From assembly GCF_001044235.1 (NCBI RefSeq), contig NZ_JYNL01000069.1, forward strand, positions 766,780 through 830,779: DNA of 64,000 nt, given 5' to 3'. The DNA is from Mycolicibacterium chlorophenolicum. Its GTDB lineage: Bacteria; Actinomycetota; Actinomycetes; Mycobacteriales; Mycobacteriaceae. A model generated the notes under the pieces. It had not been told where the DNA came from. It saw nothing but the letters and a program-made list of their open reading frames with translations, and made no database searches. Made by a program: the position numbers and the translations under genes. The first letter of the stretch is position 1, and every line of letters starts with the position of its first letter. This document shows, in pieces, positions 40,392-48,558 of the stretch.

Positions 40392-41060
40392 TCACCGGCA
40401 CGAGCCCAGGTAGGCGGTGCACAGCGGGGTGGCCATCGCGTCGAGCACCTGGGCGTCGGGCACCGCCCGCCACTCGACCTGCGACGGCAGGGTGGTCCAC
40501 AGCACGACCTCGACGACGGTGCTGCTGGCCGGGTCCGCCAGCAGGTATGCGCGCATCACGCGGCTGCCGGAGTCGCTGATCACTGTCGCGATGCGGTCGA
40601 CCTCGCTGGTGGTGATCGACGGCGACGCCCCCGGGCCGGTCAGGTGACAGGTCGCCAGCGCGATCCGGGCTTTCTCCAGCGTCTCGAGGGCGGCCTTGCC
40701 GCCGGTGACCGTATCGCCCCGCCAGTGGATGACCTGCACCTGCAGGTTCCACTGGCCGTCCGGGTTCGGTACCGCGGCGCGCGCGGCGACGGCGTAGCGG
40801 CGCGGGTCGGCGGCCGAGGAGGGGGTGACGCACCACGACTCGAACTCGAACCGCGGCGCCGGCGCAGTGACGGCGACGCCGGCCAGGGCCGGCCACCGGT
40901 AGACCGGTGCGAGCGGGATGGAGGAGGGCTCGATCCAGGCGGAGTCAGGGATCGCGTCGCAGATCGGCGGGCAGAACCCCGGTACGGCCTGTGCCCCGCC
41001 GGGTGCCACGAACACGCCCGACAACGCCAGAGCCAGCGTCACCACCCATCGCACCTGCAC
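40392..41060 (-). CDS. secreted protein of unknown function
   Basis: A 222-aa exported protein. Signal peptide MQVRWVVTLALALSGVFVAPGG with cleavage after AQA (about 25). The mature domain has five or six Cys in pairs (FCPPICDAIPD, ESWCVTP, LATCHLTG, PLCTAYLGSC), consistent with disulfides outside the membrane. The C-terminal half mixes strands and helices (VIHWRGDTVTGGKAALETLEKA; STVVEVVLWTTLPS). I do not recognise a family. It lies beside purS but reads from its own promoter; GTG 41060. Confidence 0.75.
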   Translation of the reverse strand: MQVRWVVTLALALSGVFVAPGGAQAVPGFCPPICDAIPDSAWIEPSSIPLAPVYRWPALAGVAVTAPAPRFEFESWCVTPSSAADPRRYAVAARAAVPNPDGQWNLQVQVIHWRGDTVTGGKAALETLEKARIALATCHLTGPGASPSITTSEVDRIATVISDSGSRVMRAYLLADPASSTVVEVVLWTTLPSQVEWRAVPDAQVLDAMATPLCTAYLGSCR

Positions 41061-41095
41061 TACCCCCCACTCCCCCTGCGCGCCACAATATAGGC

Positions 41096-41755
41096 ATGCA
41101 GCTCACACATTTCGGCCATTCATGCCTGTTGGCGAGCTTTTCCGACTCCTCGGCCCCGGGCCGCGACACCACGGTGCTGTTCGATCCGGGCAACCTCTCC
41201 CACGGTTTCGAGGGCATCACCGGCCTGTCGGCGATTCTGATCACCCACCAGCATCCCGATCACGCCGACACCGAACGCCTTCCCGCGCTGCTGGAGGCCA
41301 ACCCCCAGGCGGCGCTCTACGCCGATCCGCAGACGGCAGCCCAACTCGGCGAACCGTGGCAGGCGGTGCACGTCGGTGACGAACTGTCGATCGGCCACCT
41401 CACGGTGCGCGGGGTGGGCGGGCAGCATGCCGTGATCCACCCGGAAATCCCTGTCATCGACAACATTTCGTATCTCGTCGGCGACGGTGAGCACGCCGCG
41501 AAGCTGATGCACCCCGGTGACGCCCTGTTCGCGCCCGGCGAACCGGTGCACGTGTTGGCCACCCCGGCGGCCGCGCCGTGGATGAAGATCTCCGAGGCGG
41601 TGGACTATCTGCGCGCGGTGAATCCGACGCATGCGGTGCCGATCCACCAGGCGATCATCGACCCCGTCGCGCGGCCGATCTTCTACGGCCGCCTCTCGGA
41701 GATGACCGACACCGATTTCCGCGTGCTCGACCCGGAGAGCGGGACCGACTTCTAG
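41096..41755 (+). CDS. metallo-beta-lactamase-fold hydrolase
   Basis: A 219-aa MBL-fold protein of the UlaG-like/Zn-dependent type. Metal-ligand motifs are ILITHQHPDHAD (HxHxDH), HPGDALFAPGE, VGGQHAVIHPE and the last strand HAVPIHQAII. No signal peptide: MQLTHFGHSCLL starts at the first strand, and GHSC is typical of the family. ATG 41096 is close to an AATATAGG stretch, perhaps leaderless. The substrate cannot be told. A hairpin follows the stop. Confidence 0.9.
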   Translation: MQLTHFGHSCLLASFSDSSAPGRDTTVLFDPGNLSHGFEGITGLSAILITHQHPDHADTERLPALLEANPQAALYADPQTAAQLGEPWQAVHVGDELSIGHLTVRGVGGQHAVIHPEIPVIDNISYLVGDGEHAAKLMHPGDALFAPGEPVHVLATPAAAPWMKISEAVDYLRAVNPTHAVPIHQAIIDPVARPIFYGRLSEMTDTDFRVLDPESGTDF

Positions 41756-41760
41756 CTCTC

Positions 41761-41783
41761 GCTGAGAGGAAAAGCCTTTCAGC
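41761..41783 (+). terminator. hairpin after the MBL-fold gene
   Basis: GCTGAGAGG (41761-41769) pairs with CCTTTCAGC (41775-41783) with one G-U pair, loop AAAAG. It lies 6 nt after the stop at 41755. No T-run is present, so strength is uncertain. Confidence 0.55.
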
Positions 41784-41836
41784 TGTGAGTGATTCGGTCC
41801 TGGCCGGGAATCGGGCGCAGCGCTCACGATGGGGCG

Positions 41837-43063
41837 ATGCGCCGACATCTGCACACCGGGGTCCGCGCGGTCCTGCCCACCGCTGCCGCGTTGGCGGCCG
41901 CCATGGGCGTCGGGCGGTTCGTGTACACCCCGATCCTGCCGTTGATGACGGCGCAGGCCGGACTGACCGCGCAGGTCGCCGGGCATCTCGCGACCGCCAA
42001 CTACGTGGGTTACCTCGGCGGGGCGGTGGCGACCACGATGTCGCCGCGGCTCGCGCGGTCGGCGGTGGCCTGCCGGGTGGCCCTGGTCGGGATCGTGGTC
42101 AGCCTTTCCGCCATGGCGGCGACGGTCGATGTGTTCGCGTGGCTGACGCTGCGCACCGCGGCCGGGTTCGCCAGCGCGGTCGTGTTCGTCGTCGCGGTCA
42201 ACACGCTGCTCGAACGGTTGCCGGAGAAGGTCGGCTGGGGATTCGGCGGGGTCGGTGCCGGCATCGCGGTGTCGGCGGCCGCGGTGCTCGCGCTGCCGAC
42301 CGAGAGTTGGCGTACGGCCTGGTGGGTGGCCGCCGGCCTGGCCGCGATGCTGGGCGCCGCCGGCTGGTGGGTGCGCCCGCAGCGGGTGCCGGCGACGGCC
42401 GCGACGGCGCGGGCCCAGGTGCACCACGCCGGCACGGCGCGCTTCGCGCTGCTGTTCGCCGGTTACACGCTCGAAGGCATCGGCTACATCATCGCCGGCA
42501 CGTTCCTGGTGGCCGCGGTGGCCCAGCACTCCCCCGGCGCGTTGGGCAACAGTGTCTGGCTGGTGGTCGGTGTGGCCGTCATCCCGTCGGCCGGCCTGTG
42601 GGCGCGGCTCGGGGGCCGGCTGGGCCGGCCCGCCGTGCTCACCGGCGCGCTGGCCCTGCAGGCCGCCGGGATCGGGCTGGCCTGCCAGGGCAGCAGTGCG
42701 GCCAGTCTCCTCGGCGCGTTGCTGTTCGGCGGCACGTTCATCGGGGTGAGCACGCTAGCGATGGCCGAGGGCCGGCTCCTGGGCACCCGCGGTGCGGTGG
42801 CGCTGCTGACCGTCGGCTACTCCGTCGGTCAGATCGTGGGCCCGTTGCTCGTGGCACCGTTGCTGGGTGGTGGGTACCGGCCGGCGCTGGGCGTCTCGGC
42901 GCTCATCGTGTCACTGGCCGCGCTGGCGATCGCCGCGGTGTGGATCCTCGGCAGGCAGCCACGTGTCCGGCTCATCCAGGCTCGACGTCGCACTGTCCCG
43001 GGTGAATTCGTCGATGACCGCCCACACGGCAGATCGGTCTTCGCCGGCCCGCCACACGAGTGA
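41837..43063 (+). CDS. MFS transporter (YbfB/YjiJ-type)
   Basis: A 408-aa membrane protein with twelve predicted helices. VLPTAAALAAAMGVGRFVYTPILPLM at the start and GYLGGAVATTMSP are the YbfB/YjiJ MFS signature. Drug or metabolite export is usual for relatives, but the substrate is unknown. ATG 41837 is chosen because earlier in-frame codons cross the terminator. The last 50 codons or so (after ILGRQPRV) overlap the 3' end of the convergent LysR gene by 153 bp and look like read-through rather than conserved sequence. Confidence 0.84.
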   Translation: MRRHLHTGVRAVLPTAAALAAAMGVGRFVYTPILPLMTAQAGLTAQVAGHLATANYVGYLGGAVATTMSPRLARSAVACRVALVGIVVSLSAMAATVDVFAWLTLRTAAGFASAVVFVVAVNTLLERLPEKVGWGFGGVGAGIAVSAAAVLALPTESWRTAWWVAAGLAAMLGAAGWWVRPQRVPATAATARAQVHHAGTARFALLFAGYTLEGIGYIIAGTFLVAAVAQHSPGALGNSVWLVVGVAVIPSAGLWARLGGRLGRPAVLTGALALQAAGIGLACQGSSAASLLGALLFGGTFIGVSTLAMAEGRLLGTRGAVALLTVGYSVGQIVGPLLVAPLLGGGYRPALGVSALIVSLAALAIAAVWILGRQPRVRLIQARRRTVPGEFVDDRPHGRSVFAGPPHE

Positions 43064-43843
43064 CCACGTCCACAGCGGTGTCGGGTGCACCACCGGGCGG
43101 CGCACCAGGTCGCGCGGTTCGGGGTCCTGGTGCCCTCGCGGATTGACGAGCACCGGCCGGCCCAGCCGACGGACGTGTTCGAAGAACGTGGGACCGGTGA
43201 CCCCGCCGTCGTCGGTGCGCATCACCCGGGCTCCGGTGTCGGCGGCGAACTGCTCGGCGTAGCGGTTCCACGACGACCACGTGGCAGTGTCGTCATCAGC
43301 CAGCACCACAAGGCTTTTCGCGGCGATCGGCGAGGCGTCGGCGCCGGAGCTCAGCGCATGCAGACGCTCGACGCCGATCAGCCGCGCCTGCAGCGACAGC
43401 GCGGCGAGGTCGTCGTTCTGCACCCAGCAGATCGCCAGGTCCAGGGCCCCGTCGGCCACCCGCGCGGCCTGCGTGTGCGACGGCATCACCCAGGTGTCCA
43501 CGCGCAGTTGCGCCACCCCGGCGGCACGTTCGACCCAGTCGGTCGGACACCAGTTCACCCAGCCGATCCGCACCGGGTCCGACACCGCCAAACCCGTTGC
43601 ACGCCTGCGCAACGCATCCGCCTGCTCGATGAGTGCGCGGGCGTCGGCCACCAGTGCCGCACCGGCGGGAGTCAACGCCACCGAGCGGCGGTCCCGGTCG
43701 AACAGCTGCACTTTCAGGTCGCGTTCCAGCGCCTTGATCTGTTGAGACAGCGACGGACCCGCGATGCGCAGCCGCTCGGCAGCACGGGCGAAGTTCAGCT
43801 CCTCGGCAACGGCGACGAAGTACCGCAACTGGCGAAGCTCCAC
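42911..43843 (-). CDS. LysR-family transcriptional regulator
   Basis: A 310-aa regulator. The N-terminal winged HTH (1-60) is MELRQLRYFVAVAEELNFARAAERLRIAGPSLSQQIKALERDLKVQLFDR-like in layout, with GPSLSQQIKALE as recognition helix. The effector domain (about 90-300) is the two-lobed periplasmic-binding fold. It diverges from the SDR/SnoaL pair with 119 bp between, the usual sign that it controls them. A TCCTC-N8-GAGGA inverted repeat (43866-43883) is a possible operator. The C-terminal 50 residues overlap the MFS gene on the other strand. Confidence 0.9.
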   Translation of the reverse strand: MELRQLRYFVAVAEELNFARAAERLRIAGPSLSQQIKALERDLKVQLFDRDRRSVALTPAGAALVADARALIEQADALRRRATGLAVSDPVRIGWVNWCPTDWVERAAGVAQLRVDTWVMPSHTQAARVADGALDLAICWVQNDDLAALSLQARLIGVERLHALSSGADASPIAAKSLVVLADDDTATWSSWNRYAEQFAADTGARVMRTDDGGVTGPTFFEHVRRLGRPVLVNPRGHQDPEPRDLVRRPVVHPTPLWTWSLVWRAGEDRSAVWAVIDEFTRDSATSSLDEPDTWLPAEDPHRGDRQRGQ

Positions 43844-43962
43844 CTCCCGCAGCGTAGTAGGCGTGTCCTCTCACCAGCGAGGAATTTCATCCCGCCGGGT
43901 GGACATGCCCGCCGTCGGCGCCGTGTTGAGCAGTGCATCAGCCCCACAGAAAGGCACAGACC

Positions 43963-44670
43963 ATGAACACCACTGCACCCGTCGTCGTCATCACCGGCGC
44001 ATCGCAAGGCATCGGCGCGGCGCTCGTCGCCGGATACCGCACGCTGGGCTACGCCGTCGTCGCGAACTCCCGCACCATCGCGCCCAGCGATGATCCGATG
44101 GTCCTCACCGTGGCCGGCGACATCGCGCAGCCCGGCGTCGGAGCCGAGTTGATCGACGCCGCCCTGGAGCACTTCGGCCGGGTCGACACCGTCGTCAACA
44201 ACGCGGGCATCTTCATCTCCAAGCCGTTCACCGAGTACACCGACGCCGACTACGACGCGATCACCGGAGTCAATCTGCGCGGGTTCTTCGAGCTCACCCG
44301 CGCCGCCGTCGCCGCCATGGCCGAGCGGGGCGGGCACATCGTGACGATCTCGACCAGCCTCGTCGACCGGGCCGCCAAGCAGGTGCCCTCTGTGCTCGCG
44401 TCGTTGACCAAGGGCGGACTCAACGCGGCGACCAAGTCGCTGGCCATCGAGTACGCCGAGCGGGGTATCCGGGTGAACGCCGTCGCGCTCGGCACGATCG
44501 ACACCCCGATGCACGATCCCGCCACCCACCCGTTCCTCGCCGCGCTGCATCCGGTGGGCCGCCTGGGCACCCTCGACGACGTCGTCGCCGCGGTGTTGTA
44601 TCTGGAGAACGCGGGATTCGTCACCGGAGAGATCCTGCACGTCGACGGAGGTCAGAGTGCCGGACACTGA
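43963..44670 (+). CDS. short-chain dehydrogenase/reductase lacking the catalytic Tyr
   Basis: A 235-aa classical-size SDR: TGASQGIGAALVAGYR (cofactor motif TGxxxGIG), VNNAGIF (NNAG), and GGHIVTISTS before the active site. In the place of YxxxK the sequence is ASLTKGGLNAATKSLAIEY, so the Lys is kept but the Tyr four residues earlier is Ala. It may be an inactive or mechanistically changed SDR; relatives with LASLTKGG are known. ATG 43963 follows AGAAAGG. Divergent LysR gene upstream; the stop overlaps the next GTG. Confidence 0.88.
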   Translation: MNTTAPVVVITGASQGIGAALVAGYRTLGYAVVANSRTIAPSDDPMVLTVAGDIAQPGVGAELIDAALEHFGRVDTVVNNAGIFISKPFTEYTDADYDAITGVNLRGFFELTRAAVAAMAERGGHIVTISTSLVDRAAKQVPSVLASLTKGGLNAATKSLAIEYAERGIRVNAVALGTIDTPMHDPATHPFLAALHPVGRLGTLDDVVAAVLYLENAGFVTGEILHVDGGQSAGH

Positions 44671-45025
44671 GGGCGACATCGTGCGCGCGGTGCTCGACGA
44701 GTGGAAGGCCGGGATCGACGCGCACGACCCGGCGCGGGTGGCGGCGGTGTTCACCGAGGACGCGGTCTTCCAGGGGCTGCGTCCGTACACCGTCGGCCGC
44801 GACGGTGTGTTCGCCTACTACGACGGCCAGCCGCCGGGACTGACGGTCGACTACCGCATCGAGGAGGTTCGCCGGCCGGCCGAGCAGGTGGTACTCGGTT
44901 ACGGTCGCGCTGACTTCACCCGGCCCGACGGCACGGTGACCGCGCTGATGCTCGGCGTGGTGCTCACCCGCGGCGACGGTGGCTGGCTCGTCCAGCAGTA
45001 TCAGGTCAGCGCGCCGCCTCGGTGA
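44657..45025 (+). CDS. SnoaL-like (NTF2 fold) protein
   Basis: A 122-aa protein of the cone-shaped NTF2/SnoaL fold: VLDEWKAGIDAHDPARVAAVFTEDAVFQG at the start and VDYRIEEVRRPAEQVVLGYGRADF in the sheet. Such proteins are often small enzymes (isomerases, cyclases) or binding proteins. GTG 44657 lies inside the SDR gene end by 14 bp, so translation is coupled. It converges on the FAD dehydrogenase. Confidence 0.85.
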   Translation: MPDTEGDIVRAVLDEWKAGIDAHDPARVAAVFTEDAVFQGLRPYTVGRDGVFAYYDGQPPGLTVDYRIEEVRRPAEQVVLGYGRADFTRPDGTVTALMLGVVLTRGDGGWLVQQYQVSAPPR

Positions 45026-45029
45026 CGTC

Positions 45030-46670
45030 CTAACCCACGTCGCGCGCCGCGGCACGGCCGGCCGCCCGCCCGGAGAACACGCATCCGCCCAGGAACGTGC
45101 CCTCCAGCGAGCGGTAGCCGTGGACGCCTCCCCCGCCGAAGCCCGCGGCCTCGCCGGCCGCGAACAACCCGTCCACCGGAGTGCCGTCCTCCCGCAGCGC
45201 ACGCGAATCGAGGTCGGTCTGCAAGCCGCCCAACGACTTTCGGGTCAGGATGTGCAGCTTCACCGCGATCAGCGGGCCGGCCTTCGGGTCGGTGAGACGA
45301 TGCGGCGCGACGACGCGGCTGACACGGTCGGCCAGGTAGCCGCGCGCGGCGCGGATCGCGGTGATCTGGCTGTCCTTGGTGAACCGGTTCGCCACCTCCC
45401 GGTCGCGGGCGGTGACCTCCTCCTCGACCACGGCGAAGTCCAGCGGCTCGACGTCGGGGACGCCGTTCATCTTGGCGACAAGGTCGCGCAGCGAGTCGGC
45501 GGTGACGAAGTCGACACCCCGGTCGACGAACGCGTGCACCGGTGCGGGACCTTTGCGGCCGCGTTCGATCACCGCGCGGATGCTGCGCCCGGTCAGATCC
45601 GGGTTCTGCTCCTGCCCGGACAGCCCGAACTCCTTGTCGATGATGCGCTTGTTCAGGATGAACCAGGTGTAGTCGTGCCCGGTCCGGCAGATGTACTCCA
45701 GCGTGCCGAGGGTGTCGAAGCCCGGATACAGCGGCGCGGGGAGCCGCCGGCCGGTGGCGTCGAGCCACAGCGACGACGGCCCGGGCAGGATGCGGATGCC
45801 GTGCCGCGGCCAGATCGGGTCGTAGTTGGTGATGCCCTCGGTGTAGTGCCACATCCGGTCGCTGTTGATCATGTGGGCGCCCGCCGCCGTCGAGATGCCC
45901 AGCATCCGGCCGTCGACGTGCTCGGGCACACCGCTGAGCAGCTGCTCGGGCACCCGCCCCATCCGCTCAGGCCAGTTCGCGCGGACCAGATCGTGGTTGC
46001 CGCCGATGCCGCCGCTGGCCACGATGACGGCCTGCGCGCGGAACTCGAACTCCCCGATCGTGTTTCGCGACGACGGCGCACCCCGCACGGCGGCTGACGG
46101 TTCCAGCACCGCGCCGCGCACCCCGGTGACGGCGCCGCCCTCGACGATCAGTTCGTCCACGCGGTGGCGGTGCGCGAACCGCGCCAGAGGCCCGGTCAGG
46201 CGACGTGCGAAGATGTCGACCAGCCCCGGCCCGGTTCCCCACGTGATGTGGAAGCGCGGCACCGAGTTGCCGTGGCCGCGGGCGTCGTAGCCGCCGCGTT
46301 CGGCCCAGCCGACCATCGCGAAGATCTGCAGTCCACGGTCGCGCAGCCAGCTGCGCTTCTCTCCGGCCGCGAAGTCGACGTAGGCGTGGGCCCACTGCCG
46401 CGGCCAGTGGTCCTCGGGGCGGTCGAACCCGGCCGTGCCGAGCCAGTCCTGCAGGGCCAGCTCGTGGCTGTCGCGGATGCCGAGGCGACGCTGCTCGGGA
46501 CTGTTGACGAAGAACAGCCCGCCGAAGGACCAGAACGCCTGGCCGCCGACGTTGGCCTCGTTCTCCTGATCCACGATGAGCACGCGACGGCCCCGCTCGA
46601 CCAGCTCACACGCGGCCACCAGTCCGGCCAGGCCGGCGCCGACCACGATGACGTCCGCATCATCTGCCAT
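45030..46670 (-). CDS. FAD-binding dehydrogenase (fumarate reductase/ketosteroid dehydrogenase type)
   Basis: A 546-aa flavoenzyme. The FAD motif VIVVGAGLAGLVAACELVERG (6-26) is followed by ANVGGQAFWSFGGLFF, the QAVIVASGGIGGNHDLVRANWPE segment, and the C-terminal DGLFAAGEAAGFGGGGVHGYRSLEG that completes the FAD site. It belongs to the succinate dehydrogenase/FRD flavoprotein superfamily (Rv0785 type). It is soluble. The substrate is unknown; related enzymes act on steroids or fumarate. ATG 46670 is 6 nt after TACATT (46682-46677), so it is leaderless. Confidence 0.9.
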   Translation of the reverse strand: MADDADVIVVGAGLAGLVAACELVERGRRVLIVDQENEANVGGQAFWSFGGLFFVNSPEQRRLGIRDSHELALQDWLGTAGFDRPEDHWPRQWAHAYVDFAAGEKRSWLRDRGLQIFAMVGWAERGGYDARGHGNSVPRFHITWGTGPGLVDIFARRLTGPLARFAHRHRVDELIVEGGAVTGVRGAVLEPSAAVRGAPSSRNTIGEFEFRAQAVIVASGGIGGNHDLVRANWPERMGRVPEQLLSGVPEHVDGRMLGISTAAGAHMINSDRMWHYTEGITNYDPIWPRHGIRILPGPSSLWLDATGRRLPAPLYPGFDTLGTLEYICRTGHDYTWFILNKRIIDKEFGLSGQEQNPDLTGRSIRAVIERGRKGPAPVHAFVDRGVDFVTADSLRDLVAKMNGVPDVEPLDFAVVEEEVTARDREVANRFTKDSQITAIRAARGYLADRVSRVVAPHRLTDPKAGPLIAVKLHILTRKSLGGLQTDLDSRALREDGTPVDGLFAAGEAAGFGGGGVHGYRSLEGTFLGGCVFSGRAAGRAAARDVG

Positions 46671-46696
46671 GCGGCCAATGTAGCGAGCGCGGACCC

Positions 46697-47401
46697 TCAG
46701 GCGGCGTCGGACAGCGCAGCCGGGTGGCGCCAGGCGTACACGGTGGGCACGCAACCGTGCATCAGCGCCAGGTCAGCGGCGTCCAGCATGGCCTGCCGGG
46801 GCCCGGGCCGACGAAGATGCCGGGCGGCCACGGCCACCCGGACGATGCCGTCCCGACGGGCCGTCCGCTCCGCCGACAGCACCACGGTGCGGCACCACCA
46901 GGGTTCGGTCAGGAATCCCTCCCCGATGCCGAGCACCCGGGTGCGGACGGTCTGCCGGCGCACCAGGTCGGTGATGCCGCTCAAGCCGGCCGTCAGCCGG
47001 AATCCGTTGCGCGGCAACGCGGTGAGCGCACCCTGCGAGACGTTCCAACCGGGCGCGGCGAACAGCCGGGTGCGCAGGCCGAGATGTTCGAGGATCCGGT
47101 CGGCGGCCATCAGCCGCAGGTTCGCCTCGTGTGCGGGCAGGGTCGCGAACTCCCCGCGGCGCGCCTTGGTGGCGGCCTCGTCGAATCCGTGCAGCACGAT
47201 CGCGTCACCCTGGGCGCGCTGTTCGGTCAGCCAGCCGACGGTCTCGGGGTCGCGGTCGAGCCGGTACCCACCCTTGATCCGCGGTGCCACCAGGAACGAC
47301 GCAGGCACGCCCCGGTCCTGCAGTTGGGTCCGAAATGATGCGACGTCGTCGATGGTCCGGTCGCTGATCCCGGAGATCGAGACGATCAGTTGTCCTGCCA
47401 C
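46697..47401 (-). CDS. DUF2334 polysaccharide-deacetylase-like protein
   Basis: A 234-aa soluble protein of the DUF2334 family, a relative of NodB-type polysaccharide deacetylases. It has VSISGISD, FLVAPRIKGG, IVLHGFDE and FAAPGW in the order of the deacetylase metal-binding and catalytic strands (the first Asp and the HGxxE-like His are present). No export signal is seen, so the target is probably cytosolic or unknown. GTG 47401. M. tuberculosis Rv0784 is the likely partner. It stands 26 nt upstream of the FAD dehydrogenase on the same strand. Confidence 0.83.
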   Translation of the reverse strand: MAGQLIVSISGISDRTIDDVASFRTQLQDRGVPASFLVAPRIKGGYRLDRDPETVGWLTEQRAQGDAIVLHGFDEAATKARRGEFATLPAHEANLRLMAADRILEHLGLRTRLFAAPGWNVSQGALTALPRNGFRLTAGLSGITDLVRRQTVRTRVLGIGEGFLTEPWWCRTVVLSAERTARRDGIVRVAVAARHLRRPGPRQAMLDAADLALMHGCVPTVYAWRHPAALSDAA

Positions 47402-47464
47402 ACCCGCAGTGTCGCAACGTCAGGTGTCGAGATGGACAACAACACGACGCGCCCGGCTGAACTG

Positions 47465-47953
47465 TCAGCCCCCCAAGACCTCTTCGATCGCCGAGATCAC
47501 CTCGGGGGCGTCCGGCACGGTGCGCGGCCGGAACCGCCGCACCACCTCGCCGCCGGGCGCCACCAGGAACTTCTCGAAGTTCCACTGCACGTCGCCGGCT
47601 TCGCCGCTGTCGTCGGCGGCTCGGGTCAACTCGGCGAAGAGCGGATGCCGGTCGGGGCCGTTGACGTCGGTCTTGGCCAGCAGCGGGAACGTCACCCCGT
47701 AGGTGGTCGAGCAGAACGTCTGGATCTCCTCGGCACTGCCCGGTTCCTGCCCCATGAACTGGTTGCAGGGGACGCCGATCACCGTCAGGCCGCGATCGCC
47801 GTACTCCCTGGCCAGCTGTTCGAGCGCGCTGTACTGCGGGGTGAGGCCGCATTTCGAGGCGACGTTGACCACCAGCGCGGCCCCGTCGGCCAGTTCGCCG
47901 AGCGTGGTGGCGCGGCCGTCGAGGGTGGTCAGCGGGATGCCAGCGAGCGTCAT
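47465..47953 (-). CDS. glutathione-peroxidase family thiol peroxidase
   Basis: A 162-aa peroxidase of the GPx fold using Cys rather than selenocysteine: VNVASKCGLTPQYSALE (peroxidatic Cys near 35), VIGVPCNQFMGQEPGS (possible resolving Cys near 63 and conserved Gln-Phe) and VQWNFEKFLV (Trp-Asn of the catalytic tetrad). Mycobacteria lack glutathione, so thioredoxin or mycothiol is the likely reductant. ATG 47953. A TetR gene lies 18 nt upstream on the same strand and probably shares the transcript. Confidence 0.92.
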   Translation of the reverse strand: MTLAGIPLTTLDGRATTLGELADGAALVVNVASKCGLTPQYSALEQLAREYGDRGLTVIGVPCNQFMGQEPGSAEEIQTFCSTTYGVTFPLLAKTDVNGPDRHPLFAELTRAADDSGEAGDVQWNFEKFLVAPGGEVVRRFRPRTVPDAPEVISAIEEVLGG

Positions 47954-47970
47954 GGGTCAGACGCTACCGC

Positions 47971-48525
47971 TCATGGGGTGAACAGCATCTGGGCCACCCG
48001 CTGCGCGGTCTGGACCGGGTCGCCGTGGGTGTCGATCGCGTCGTTGAGCCACAGCATCGCGAAGCCGTGCACCAGTGACCATGCCGCCAGCCCGGCGGCC
48101 TGCGGATCCTTTTCTGCCCGTGGGTCGTCCAGTGTTCCCACGCCTGCGGCGAGTTCTGCTCCCGCAGCCGATCGGGCGGCGTCGAGGTCGGCGTCGTCGG
48201 GGTCGACGAGCGAACGGTCGAACATCACCGCGTAGTGGCCGGGGTGCTCGACCGCGAACCGCACGTAGGCCAGTGCGGCCTCACGGAATTCGGGACGGGC
48301 CTCGGACAGCGCGGCGGCCAGCAACCGCCAGCCCTGCGCGGCCAGGGCGGTGAACAGACCGCGGCGGTCGGTGAAATGGTGCGCCGGCGCGGCGTGCGAC
48401 ACCCCTGCGGTGCGGGCCAACTCGCGCAGCGAGACGCCGTCGGCCCCGCGCTCGGCCACCAGTACCGCGGCCTGCGCCAGGATCGTCGCCTTGAGATCGC
48501 CGTGGTGGTAGCTGGCTTTGACCAT
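47971..48525 (-). CDS. TetR-family regulator (WHG domain type)
   Basis: A 184-aa regulator. HTH about 12-58: LKATILAQAAVLVAERGADGVSLRELARTAGVSHAAPAHHFTD-type layout with recognition helix SLRELARTAGVSHAAPAHHF. The C-terminal ligand domain has the WHG-type pattern RLLAAALSEAR and WSLVHGFAMLW. ATG 48525. It lies just before the peroxidase gene, so it may control that gene or the operon itself. It is separated from ptrB by 33 bp on the same strand. Confidence 0.9.
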   Translation of the reverse strand: MVKASYHHGDLKATILAQAAVLVAERGADGVSLRELARTAGVSHAAPAHHFTDRRGLFTALAAQGWRLLAAALSEARPEFREAALAYVRFAVEHPGHYAVMFDRSLVDPDDADLDAARSAAGAELAAGVGTLDDPRAEKDPQAAGLAAWSLVHGFAMLWLNDAIDTHGDPVQTAQRVAQMLFTP

Positions 48526-48558
48526 GCGGGCATGATAGCCCGGTCATCTTGACAGCGA

